Shown piece after piece: positions 52,853-64,000 of a stretch of 64,000 nucleotides of DNA. A model generated the notes under the pieces. It was given only the letters and a program-made list of their open reading frames with translations. It ran no database searches and was not told the origin of the DNA. Position 1 is the stretch's first letter. Each line of letters starts with the position of its first letter. The stretch is from Colius striatus (Eukaryota > Chordata > Aves > Coliiformes > Coliidae). The stretch covers positions 5,276,001 to 5,340,000 of the forward strand of contig NC_084790.1 of NCBI RefSeq assembly GCF_028858725.1. Direction: 5' to 3'. The position numbers and the translations under genes are program-made.

Positions 52853-54765
52853 AAAAGCAACAAAAGGATCTTTTCAGAGACGAAATAAAACCCCTCCGAT
52901 TGCACGAAATAACTATTCAAATGATTTCCTATGTACAGTGTCTGGAGCGGATCCCTCCCGCAGGACTTTACAAATAGTTTACAAATAGACCAGAGGAAAC
53001 AGTAAAATGCTATTGACTTTGAGAAACAAGCGATTATCGCAGCTATAAAAAAAGGGCCAAAAAATCCTGAAGTTCTTCCCCCGCCTCCTCTGAAAAGCTA
53101 ATTTAAAGCATCGTTTCCGATATGAAGCCGATTTATCACGACTTCCTATTAAAACACTATTAACAGATTTTTTTTTTTTTTCCCCCAAATCTGCCAGAGT
53201 TTGGATGACTTTCTGCACGGAACAGAGTTAAATCAGTGATCTCCAGAAAAAAACCCACCCAACTCAAATTAATTGATGTTCTTCTCCCCTGAAAGCAAGT
53301 ATAACATGACCCATTTAAAGAAAAAGAAAAAGTCAAGAACATGTGAATCAATTAAAGCAAGGAAAAAAATCCATCACTGAGTATTTTATAGGTGGAAATA
53401 GCAGCACAGAGAAACTTATTGTGTCCTTTCCTCCCTTCAACGCGCTCCCCGAGCTGGAAAAGCGTGTTATAAAATAATGACTGGGTGGTGCTAAAAGAGA
53501 GAACTAAAGCCGAGGAGAAGGGCTGGGAAGCGGCCAGGCCCAGGGGCTTCGCTGAGCTGCGGGCAGCTCAGGAGGAAGTTTTGCGAAAAACCCAAACCAA
53601 AACAAAACAAAGCTTCCAAATTTCCATTTGAGAGGAAAAATGGAAAGGACCATACGCCCCCAGTCCACTGAGTGAAGCCACAAAACATATTTATAGGGGT
53701 ATATACACGTATATATATGTAAGATAAAGTCAATGTCTTACCTTGTAAGATGGGAGTTTGTCCTCAAGTGGAATAACTAACTAAACGATATGAGCAAAAG
53801 AAATAATAAAGGCTGGAAAGACAATAAGCAGAGACAGCCCTGTCTCAAAAAGGAAAGTTTAGGGGAGTATAAAAGTTCGTTGAAGAAAAAACGTTCCAAT
53901 TCAAGAGGTGCATGGAGGAGCCAGAAACTTGACTGTAACTTAGCTTCATTTAGTTTGAAAAGCCCTTAAAAGCCTGGATGGGACGGTATATAAATCTATT
54001 GTACCGGAAATACAATAAAACTTAGCCATGTTGTTGAACTTCAAACAGTTTACACCAGGTCGGGTGGGGAGACAGGGTGGAATCCGCAAACAAATAAACA
54101 AACCCACAAAGAACAGCCATCCCCTGAAAAACCAAACAGCTATTCGTAGGAGGGGGAAGATTTATATATATATTTTTAATATTGACAACCTGAGAGTTGT
54201 TTGTGTTTTTCTTTTGTGCGAGGTCAGAGCTATCTAAATGAGTAGAGGAAGGAAAATACCGTCCATTTCCTCACCTTTGGTACAGGCTGTATTGTAAAAT
54301 ACATACAGAGTTCCCATTATTTCATCTTTTCTCTCTTTCTCTCCATTTTAGTACACAAATGGCAGCTTCAGGAAAAATCAATTAAATCAATTCTGCCAAG
54401 AGACAGAACTTAAAGTTTACTCTAAAACTTTGGTTACGTTTACCCACGAGGGGCCTATAGTATGAAATGCCTTTCTCACATACATGCGACGTGTTTGCAG
54501 ACAGACATACGTGCAAACTGCTATAGTCACACGTACCTCACCGATAATCGGTTAAAAAAAATGCTAAATAATTTATATTTTTCTTAAAAGAGGATTGATT
54601 TCTCTATCTCCAAACCCTCTGATTAACTTTTTATGCCAATGTAACTTGTAAAACAAAAGTCGTGCTCACACTTGAACTCATGGTACAAAAAGCTCGCTCT
54701 TTCAGATAAAACGGGCAGGAGGGATATATTTTAACAGAATTTTCACCGCTGCAACTTCGGAATGA

Positions 54766-54782
54766 CCCCCCCCCCCCCCCCC
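54766..54782 (+). repeat. poly-C run (C17)
   Basis: An uninterrupted run of about 17 C in the region 5' of HOXB9. Confidence 0.9.
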
Positions 54783-55799
54783 ATGCCAAATTGCAGATTG
54801 AAAACATAAATAAAGAAAAGCACTCAAGACAAGCGTGCAAAAAACCCCTGCGTGTGCCGTTTAATTTCAGGCTGAAGTGTAAAATAAATAACAGCAAGGG
54901 GGGAAAAAAAGAACCTCAAATCTAAGTAGGTGATGTATTAGATTTAATTCTTGGGCTGGAGTAACATTTTAAGGTAATGGGATTTTTTCCTCCCCTTTCT
55001 GGCTGTTGCTAAAGTTTTAAAAGTCGTTTTAAATTCAGACATCAAAGATAAGTTAGAGCTTTTAGACAGTAAATGGATGTTTTAGCTGAAAGATAACTTC
55101 TAGTTGTCAGGGGAATAAGTGCTAAAATAATTAATAGTCTGAGATGGGAGGGATTTCAAGTGTTTGTGTGAGCATATATCAGTAAATGTATATATGTGTA
55201 CATATCCATTACACACACACACTCACATAATAGAAGAATCTATTACAGATCATCCAAGGGAAATAACATTGAAGCTCAAGATCTCATTATGGGCTTCTTT
55301 GTGACTTACTTAGATCTTCACAAAGTGGCGTTTTTAATAAAATATGGTTATAGCAGCTGGGTTTCGCAGCTCGCATTCATCAGTATTTGGAAGCATTTGA
55401 TGTCTGCTTCTTAGAAGTCATGGACATATTCCCAAGCAGAATCCGTCACAAACTGAAGGTGCTTGTCGCATTTATATGAAAAACACTAAAAAGTTGGTCT
55501 TAAACCCTCCTCATCCCTTCACACACTTCCTCCCCATGCGGGAAACAGTGTGAGTGGGAAACATCTAGATGTGGGATCTCTCTCTTCCTCCCTGCTATCC
55601 GTCAAGCCAAGGGACATAACAGCAACGAACACAAAACTGCACTGGGATATTTCTTAACCACCCGTTGCAAAAAGAGAGATTTTCTTTCTTTCTTTTTTAC
55701 GCGAATGCTCGAATCATTACGGCTGCGGTAATCGCCATAAGGTTTTTGGGTTTTTTTAGAAAAAAAAGGAGAAATAGCCAATATGCCTCTCCGCTGGCT

Positions 55800-55945
55800 G
55801 GGGCCGTGCTTCACCGCTCGTCTCGGTAGGCGCGGGCGGGCAGCGCCGGCACCGGGAGGCGGCGGGGCCAGTGGCCTCGGGGCGGCGCTCGCCCGCCGGG
55901 CTGGCCCGGGACCAGCCTGACCTCGGCTGCGCGCCGCCGAGCCGC
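55800..55945. promoter_or_regulatory. Isolated CpG-dense block 5' of HOXB9
   Basis: About 145 bases of very GC-rich sequence (GGCGCGGGCGGGC, GGCGGCGGGG, GCGCGCCGCCGAG) with dense CpG, 11 kb beyond HOXB9 and 3 kb beyond miR-196a-1, in otherwise AT-rich DNA. It could be the CpG island of a non-coding transcript such as pri-miR-196a-1, which would read leftward from here. No CTCF core was seen in it. Confidence 0.45.
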
Positions 55946-58900
55946 CAGCTTTTGTTTCTCTGCCTAGGAGAAAACAAACATTTTCTTTTTTGTTTTGTTT
56001 TGTTCTACCGCTCCCCCCCCTTTTTTTTGTCTTTTATTTCTCTCTCTTTTTTCCTTTTTTTTAAAAAAATATTTTGTTTGATTTCTTTAAGATGAAAGGA
56101 CGGATAAACAGAGAAAAAAAAAATAATAAAAATTACACTTTCTACCTTAAATAAAGTCACATTACAACACAAAAAAAACCCCTGCTCATCCCAAAACACA
56201 TTTCTATGAGACCCCGTAGGATTCTTACGACATATACAAAGAGTTTTACTACGCCAGTAGTTCCGGGGAGGGAAGGAAGGGATGTGCGAGGCACTCAGAG
56301 TGCCACGGTCCCGAGCTGCGAGAACCGGCAGGGCCCCGACGTGGTTGGGCAGGTACAGAGGAGGGCAGCGATTCTCACACCACAGCAGTCCTGGGATGAC
56401 GGGGGGCAGGAAAAGCCCCGAGAGGTGTTGTCCTGCCCAGGCGTAAGGAGTAAGACTGCACCATGGGCTGCCTAAACCACGGCCAGACCCTACTAGAGGC
56501 TCCCAGGGGTGAAGCAAAACCCCGGAGGCAGTAATGCCCCGGTTACTTGTTGCTACAAGTAAAAAAAAATCCTACCCAACCAACTTTTCCTCCGGTGCAA
56601 GGGACACACGACTGGGGTGAATTCGGGGCTCTCGACCCGGCCTCCTATCCTCCCCATTGAGGCCGGAGGACTCACTTTTCTATGTTCGGAATTCCTGCCA
56701 CCCCCCTCCCTGAAATCACGGCTGCTGCGTTCAGAGAGAGCTGGAGTCCCTGATTTTATAAACGAAACCCGCAATTAGACTGAGACATTAGTTCTGGACA
56801 GAGAAACCCAAATAATGACCCACGTGTGTCCCCGAAGCACCTCGTTCCCTCTGCATCCACTTCCCGAGGAACTGAGGGAAGGCGAGCTCTTACAAAATTC
56901 TGATCTTAAAAGTAGCCTCTGAGCAAAACCAAACCAAACCAAAAAGCCGTTCCCTTTGCTGCTCCAATGAATTGTAAAACTACAACTTTCTGCCTTACTT
57001 GGAAAACTCCTGCACTTTCGCCTCGTAATAAGCCCCTATTTATTTGTAGGCCTAACTGGGAAGGCAGAAGGAGCAAGCATGGCAGCATTTCCTCCTAGCA
57101 GCCGAATTAATTCGGGGTGTCCGGGGATGCCAAAGACGCCTTTGTGGGCTCAAGGCTGAGTTCACTCCCAGCCCTACCCGCCCGCGGGTTCCGGGATCCA
57201 CCAAAACGGGAGGTCGGAGGAGAGCTGCTTCGCTCCGAAAAAAACCCTATTTAGACCCCAGACAAGCAACAAAGTTTCCGAATTAGTCAAATAAGGTTTC
57301 CTTTAATTAGCTATAGAGGCTTCGGGCGGAGGGGTTGAGGACTAAGGTTTAAAAAGTAGGTATGAAAGTGTCAGAAACGTTATGTTAGATGCCATAAAAG
57401 AAAAGTAGCAAATTATTTTCAGCAAGCCGATGATCAGGCAAGAAATCGATCGGTTAAACTTTCCTGGATTAAACCTCTAGCTTTGCCAAGAGCCTTATAG
57501 GTCCAGCAACACGTGTGAGAATTTATTTTACCGCGGGTACTCGTATGCCAGCAAAAGATTTCTAAAATCTTCGTTTTAACAATTCTCAGAAGAGTTCGTG
57601 CTTCATATTAAGAATTCTTTCAGATGCTATATTTCGGAGTATTTTGAATTAGACTGAAATCTTTTCAAGAGTTCTCTCTTAGAAAAAAAAAATAAATGAG
57701 AAGGAGCAATATTGAGAAAAAAAACCCTCTGAAAATGAGCAACAGAAATAAATCCAACATCGGGGTGCCCTTTCAACAAAATACTCCATTTGTTCTTATT
57801 CCACTCATTTGTTGGGAAATTCAATTAAACCCGGCTACCTTAAATTGTTTTCCATAAGCCTTCTGTCCCGGAGACTTTAATAGAATTCTTCTCTGGTTTT
57901 CGGCGTAGTTATTAGAAATCCAGGGCGAGGAGGGAACACGATGACAGGAAATTAAATGTAAAGGTACCTCATTGCGGCACAACCGCTTTCCCTGCTCTGC
58001 CTCTCTGCCGCCGGACGCGAGTTTGTGCAGCCGGAGAGAAACCCATGGTGACATGGAAAGGCTGTGTCCCCTCAGCCAGTGGCCTTGGCAGTCCTGGCGA
58101 AATGACCTTTTAGTTTCACGTCTAGTAAGCAGCCTTCCTCGCCATGCCAGCGGCGGGCTCTGTGAGCCAGCAGAGACGGGGAAAGAAAGGAGAAAGGAAA
58201 ACCGTGCAAATGGTGAAGCCACGTAAGTAGCTAGCGTGGGATGACTTATTATTATTATTTTGGGACACGCTGAAATGTGAAGGTTGTCGCAGAAGGCTTT
58301 CCTAGCCTTGGAGCCAAGGGGGTTTCTCTGTGATGAGCCGAAGCCGCGACATGGCCGTCTCCGATCCCCGGCTCCATGGCGCAAGGCAGTGGTTTTAGGC
58401 AAATAAGTAAATAAATAAGTGATACTAACGATGGAGAGTCGGATCAATGACTAGAAAATAGACAGTCAAAACTCCCAGGAGGGAGACAGGCAGGTGGAGA
58501 AAGGGTAGGAGCAACACGATTTTGTCTCCAGTCTTTGAGAGAGCTTGAGGGTTTTTAGAAGACGGAGCATGAAATTATCATGAAGGAATAAAGAAGAAGG
58601 AATAGAAAAGAGTCCCTCCAGAGAGTCGAGCTCTCCCAAGAGTGCTGTCCTCTCCAGAGAGTCGGCGAGCGGGTTTCTAGCCAGATGTCTGCAGACGATG
58701 AGTGTTGCCGGTAAGCTACACGTGGGAAATTATCAAAGACCATCTCGATACGGAAAATGCGTCCCTCTCCAGCACTCACTTACCTGTTCATGCCTCTCCT
58801 CTCAGTTCTTTTGTTTGTTTGTTTTCTTTCTTTTTAAAGCAAAAGCTTCCCTTCCGCCTTAAAAATACCAAGGAAATAAGTAAAATAGCTGCAGTCCCTC

Positions 58901-59316
58901 TCCTGGTAGAAGCATCCTTCCACCACTTGTTACAGGAAACCTTCCCCAGCGCCGGCTGATTTGGATTTTTTAAGTTTTGGATTTTGTGATCCTAGGGATT
59001 CCTTCTGGTTGAATGTTAGTCTGATTTGAGAGCGAGGGTGCTGTAAATTAATTTTTAACCAAAGGACCATTGTGTTAGCAAAGGAAAAAAAAAACCAAAA
59101 CCAACCCACCTTCCCTCCTCCTGTCTAGACCGAATCACTGTTTTGACGGCAAACTGCAGACTTTCCCCGCTCCTCCCTAGTTCCTCCTTGTTTGCCTTCT
59201 TCTGCTATAAAGGAAGGGAGGGGAGTTTGATTTTTATTGATTTGTTTTACCCACCTTCAGCTGCTCGTGCTGTTTTAGCATCATTAGACCTGTCTAAAGA
59301 TGGAGCTTCCTGCCGC

Positions 59317-59385
59317 GAAAAAAAAAAGAGAAGAAGAAGAAGAAGAAAAAAAGAAAAAAAAAGAAAAAGAAAGAAATAAAAAGAC
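59317..59385 (+). repeat. Purine-rich GAA/AAAG tract
   Basis: An A/G-only stretch of GAAGAA and AAAG units that underlies part of a spurious 207-residue ORF. Confidence 0.85.
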
Positions 59386-62137
59386 TTTGTCTTCTCTTTT
59401 ACTGCCCCTAATCCATAAGCCGCAGCACAACGGGCACCTCGCAGTGCCCCTCGGCACACCCTGTCCCAGACGGAACCGAGAGCTCCCTCCCCAGAGAGCG
59501 GCGGCCACAGCCGAGGGGACTCGAGAGGTACCCGAGAACCTCCGGCATGGACCCCTCAGAGACGGGGAGATAGCGGGGGGTAGCAGGGGGGTTCCAATCT
59601 CACTTCCCAAGTCCTCGCTCCTCGTCCATGCCACAGGAGTGGGCAAAGCTCTTCTGGGAGGTGACCCCAGACAGGGTGGAGAGGGGCTGCAAGCGCATCC
59701 CTGGCTGCTGAGTGCTCACTTCCATTCCCAAAGGAGATGCGGGGGGTGGGAGGGTGGGGGGATGCGGGGAGACGAGGACACACAACCCCCTCTTTCTCCC
59801 CATTTTGGAATAAGGTGGAGGGCTGGATGGAAGGAGAGACGACGGGTAGGTGAAGGAGCGGCTGGGGCTTCGCGAAGCAGATATTTTGGGGTAAGGGAGC
59901 GGGGGGAGGTCTCTGACGATTGACTTATCTATTAGAAAACGCGTCTGCAGGGGAGCTCACCAATCCGGGCGGCCGAGGCTGCTGAGACCATCCCCTGATG
60001 CCAGTTTTAATGGGAAACTTCACTGCTTTGCAGAAGGCAGGGGGGATGTATTTTTTAATATAAAGACCCGCAGCTACCACCAGCTTCCTTCTCGCCCCTC
60101 CCCACTCTCCCAAGCTCAGGCAGTGTACTCACACCTCTATTTCCAGCCTCCCCGTTTTTAGAGTGGTTGTTATTTTGGGAAAGCCCTTTGCAGAGATGCA
60201 AGCGGGAGCCTGTGGCCGTGCCAAGGCATGAAGGCTCATCACCAAAAATAAAAAATAGGATACAGAGTCTTATGGAGAGCTGATGTCCACCTTCCCTCAT
60301 TGAGCTCGGTGTTTGCAAGCCGTGCTCAATGCCTTTGCCTCCAGACAGTGCACCTTCTTTGCAGGCTGCACAAGGCTGCGTGCTGAGAGGGCAAAAAAGA
60401 TATAAGTATTAGATTGTATATGTTCAATAGTAAAAGTAAAATAATAAAAAAAGTGTAAAATATTTTTAGGGAAGGTAAAGCCTTCTGGCTGAGGTTTTAT
60501 CCCCAGAGAGATGAGCCAGGAGGTAACATGGAACACCCCAAAGGACATCCCTCTGCCTCTCCCTGCCCACCTCCCTCCCCTGCCTATTCCTCGCCCTTCC
60601 CGGGGCCAAACAGGAGACGGAGTCAGGTAGCTCCCGCAGAAAACTGTCTCCCCGGGGGCTGTGGCCCATGCCTAGGCCTGGTAGGGCTGTACGAGGAGTC
60701 GAGAGGCAGCAGGCAGATCAGTGCCCCCCTCCTGAATTTACCCCCCTGTGCTCCGACCCAGAAAACTACTTTTTTTCTACCGCCTCTCATAAGAACAAGT
60801 TCTTGGCCCGTGACTGGGTACTGGGCTGACGAAGTGAGGGTCGGGGGCTCTCCCAAATTTGAGAGTTGCTTGAGGGCATGGCCAGCTCAGAGGGGTTTCC
60901 CAAGAGGCTGATACCCAGCTCGCTTTCTCTCTCTTCGGAAAGGATTTACATACAGGATTAAATGGCTGTCCGCATAGGACAATTTAGCAATCAGCGCGAA
61001 TTAATTCTGACTCCGTCTTTAAGAAAAGTGATGGTTTGTGGCGCAATCCTCTGCAGGGCTGTCATTGTAGAGAAGAAAAGAAACCAAACCCCGACAGCAC
61101 CATCGGGTTTCCAATGGCTGGAGGAGGAAAAGGGAAATTTGTTTTTTCCATTTGTCCAATTTCTTCACTTGTAGTACACTTTCCTTTCTGGAAATGATTC
61201 TGTGGGAACAGGGTACTGTTGGAAATCTATTAAAGCTTACGTCAGTCAGAAATATTTTGCACTTGCATCTGATTCTATGTTCGCTACACGGTCCCAAAAA
61301 TATAAAAACATACCGATTTAAATAGCTAGTAATGGACAATGCTAGGGGAAAAAAACTATTTTAAAAATCCAAACAAAAAAATTCCCAAAGAGCAACAGGA
61401 TTTTACAGATTTGAAAATCCAAAATTATAACCTAAAACTTAATATAGAAAAAAAGAGAAAGAACCCAAAGTAAACCCAACCAAATCTCTGCCATAGAAAA
61501 ACGGGAGGAGAAGAGAGGACACATTGCCGAGTGCTCTGAGCCTGTCCAGCCGCGTCCAGCCTGACGCTTTCCCCGGCCAGGACTGACCTGGGGCATATCA
61601 TAGTATGCGCTCCCCGCACTGCTGCAAGCCGCACTCATGAGCTGAAACTGGGATGTTTTTCCCCATAACATTTCTTTTTGCTTCTCATCACCTGCTCCAA
61701 CCGGTTCCCCCCTTATTCTAGTAACGGCCCTTTGCACGGAGTCCTTATTTAAAAAAAAAAAAAAAACAAAACAAACCCAACTCTTTCTCCACCAGGTCTT
61801 TTCGGCACCGCGGTTCCTCGAGGGACCTTCATCCTCATCTCCTTCCCTTTCCCCCGGAGGCCAAAGTTCAGACCCTCTTTACACATTGATCCTGCTGTCC
61901 GAAGGGTCACAAAGGTGCTACCACCGAGCCGGGGGACAAAATCAGACCAAGGAGGACCGGCTGTGACTGTCCTCCCCAGTCACCGGCCCCGCTGCAGCCC
62001 TGGCCCTGCTCTGCGCACTTGCTCTCTTGTCTTTACCCCACTACCGTCAGTCGTGGGGGAATTGTGGAGGGAAACTGGGCTAAGTAGAAGCAGAACTTTT
62101 AAAGAAAAAGCCTAGAATTGAGAATTCAGGGTGTCTC

Positions 62138-62141
<4 letters not shown>

Positions 62142-62170
<29 letters not shown>
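62142..62170 (+). repeat. poly-A run (A29)
   Basis: An uninterrupted run of about 29 A. No retrotransposon body with target-site duplication was recognised next to it. Confidence 0.9.
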
Positions 62171-62172
<2 letters not shown>

Positions 62173-64000
62173 TGAAGATCTGTCTTTTTGGGTCTTTTTT
62201 TTTCTTTAGCAAAAGTCTGTTCGTGGAAAAGCACAAAGGAAAAGGCAGCTGGATCCCGCGAACTGCACTCTTCGCAGGGAAGAGGGCAGCGGATGCCATC
62301 AGCCCTTGGAAAGGACCCTCGGCCCTCTCGAGAGATTTTCTTCTGGACAATGACACAGAGACCTCCCCAGAAGGGGCTGGAGGGCACTAGGCGTTATCAT
62401 CGCCCGGGGGAAGTCTCCGAAGGACCCAGACTAAATAGCCACCGTTAATATGGCTAAAGTGCCGTCTTTACTGCCTTTTACTCTGAGCCAAATCCTGACA
62501 TTTACTCCTCCACCTGATTTCAGCCGGAGGCTTCCTGTCCTCCCCACCCTGACCGGCTTTACTGAGTTTACTTCGCTTTCACGTTTACATATCGAAGTCC
62601 ACCGATTAGGATGGTGCACGCAATGAATTTTGCCACATGATGTGCATAGCATTAGAAGTAATATCAAACCGCTGCCTCCCCAAATTTGCTGCTGACAGAT
62701 ATTAACGGACTTCGCCGCCGGTGCCCATTTGAGCATCTCCGTCCTGGTCTAGTTGGCCGGAGCACGGGATACCACCGGCGACAGCCCTTGTGTCCCCGCT
62801 TCGTAAAGGAACCTTCCTTGTAAAAGTCACTTTACATCTCCTGAGCCTGAAAACCACCAAGTGACAACTTTTTATGACCCGACTCCCAGGACACGGTTTC
62901 ATTTAATTCCTTGAACTCTCCCTCCCTTTCTCTCCTGGCTGCATTTCCCAGCAAGACATCCCCCCGGGTTTAGCATGAATTTAAACACTCAAACCTTGCA
63001 ACGAGAGCTGATTCACGACCTGGGCTTAAACCGTCGGATTTTCAGACCGTCTGGAGTTGAACTCTGATTCCAGCCAGGAGGATTTTCGGCTTTTTAAAAG
63101 TCCCTGGGGTGCCCGTGATGGTGGGGAGAGCCACTTTGCCAGAAGCAGCTCTGATCTCTGGAGCAAGATGCTGAGGCTGTTTTGTCCAGGTGGTTTCCTG
63201 GCCCCAGGACATCCCTAGAGCCACTTTGCTCCCATTGCAGGCCCAGAAGAAAATTTCTGACACAAAGCCAGTTTAAAGCAGCTAGAGAAAATCCTCAGTG
63301 TTGCTTTGTTGCTCTTTCATTCTAATTACTTGAGCATTTGGAGTTCAAACAAGGAGCTTGGTGGGGAGAGAAGGAGGTGAAAGAAGGGGAAAGTGGCACT
63401 GGAAATCCAGGCAGGGAAAAAAGCAGAAGAGAAAATCCATGGCTTAACTCCCCTTGAAAGTGGATGGATGTGAGCCTTTCTGTCCCCCTTGCTCTCCCCT
63501 AGCTCTTGTTCAGAGACACCTTTGACTCCCAGGTTTACGGTTCTCCTCTGTGCAGTGTCAGCCTCCATTTTTTTAAGTCCCACCGAAGGCTTGGATCAGA
63601 AATAGAGAAAAAAGAGAAATAAACCACAACAAACCAAAAGAAGATGACTTCTGCAGCTCTGTGATTTTTTCCAGTGCTTGGGAGATAGTGTGGGTCTGCC
63701 CACTAGTCCACCAGTTATTCTTTAGATAAAGAAACATAATAAAATGGCAAGGCCTCAAAATCAAGAGGTGAGTCACAATAGTAAAATGAGACTGTGGATC
63801 CCAGCAGTAGAGTTCAGTGTCTTTCCCCTCCAACAGAGCAAAGACAAGTAGTGGCACCATCCTGAAACTGTTTAGTTTGCATCCATGGGAGATGGGGGCT
63901 TTTTAAGGTCTCTTCTCCCTACCCCACCCCCCAGAGCCACTACCCCTCATATATTATTTTTACTAATGTAGTGGGCTTTTTTCCCTCATTCTTGGAGGAG

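Larger units (their letters stand above)
45111..64000. other. Region 5' of HOXB9 (gene desert apart from miR-196a-1)
   Basis: About 19 kb. The only supported gene is miR-196a-1. It contains a (CA)n repeat (51441-51485), C17 (54766-54782), A29 (62142-62170), an isolated CpG-dense block (55800-55945), a purine tract near 59317-59385, and several ORFs of 100-208 residues (for example 57821-58447 and 59300-59923) with no recognisable domain. No homeobox of group 10-13 was recognised on either strand, and GCCATAAA occurs at 57391. Confidence 0.65.

Noticed and set aside
57821-58447. 208-residue minus-strand ORF 5' of HOXB9
   Set aside because: No recognisable domain and no codon-bias or splice context; chance open frames of this size can occur in 64 kb read in six frames.
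59300-59923. 207-residue plus-strand ORF 5' of HOXB9
   Set aside because: Begins in a Lys/Glu purine tract and continues through GC-rich sequence with no domain.
62142-62170. A29 run as a retroposon tail
   Set aside because: No SINE or LINE body, promoter box or flanking duplication could be recognised beside it.

Overview
This window is the middle-to-5' half of a vertebrate HOXB cluster. Five complete two-exon homeobox genes lie on the minus strand in the canonical order, left to right: HOXB5 (7065-8801), HOXB6 (11907-13894), HOXB7 (24251-27738), HOXB8 (30292-31777) and HOXB9 (40780-44954). Each has an N-terminal exon 1, one phase-1 intron and an exon 2 carrying a 60-residue homeodomain. 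Splicing at the junctions read here gives proteins of 265, 222, 217, 242 and 247 residues, close to the mammalian orthologues. The miR-196a-1 hairpin lies on the same strand upstream of HOXB9 (52659-52728). No other protein-coding gene is supported; the remaining long ORFs are low complexity or shadows.

The proteins are tetrapod-like, and the A/C-rich 'aaccaaaccc' low-complexity style and lack of recognisable SINE or LINE insertions suggest a sauropsid, most likely a bird. That species-level statement is an inference with modest confidence. The HOXB4-HOXB5 interval (1-6.1 kb), HOXB6-HOXB7 interval (13.9-23.5 kb), HOXB8-HOXB9 interval (31.8-39 kb) and the region beyond HOXB9 (45-64 kb) are non-coding. 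They hold simple repeats, homopolymer G or C runs, small CpG-dense blocks and transcription-factor-like motifs. No HOXB10-13 homeobox is seen in the 19 kb beyond HOXB9.

Regulatory logic visible in the sequence: (1) A miR-196 circuit. The hairpin at 52.7 kb has a near-complete complementary site in the HOXB8 3' UTR (29758-29779), 8-mer seed sites in the HOXB6 and HOXB7 3' UTRs, and a second HOXB7 seed site. (2) Strong CTCF-like motifs between HOXB5 and HOXB6, HOXB6 and HOXB7, and HOXB8 and HOXB9. The last two are in convergent orientation and bracket HOXB7-HOXB8. (3) An excess of the octamer GCCATAAA and dense ATAAA/TTTAC blocks around HOXB8, resembling CDX/posterior-HOX binding sites. (4) Two nearly identical RFX X-box elements, one beside miR-196a-1, and a perfect CArG box upstream of HOXB5.
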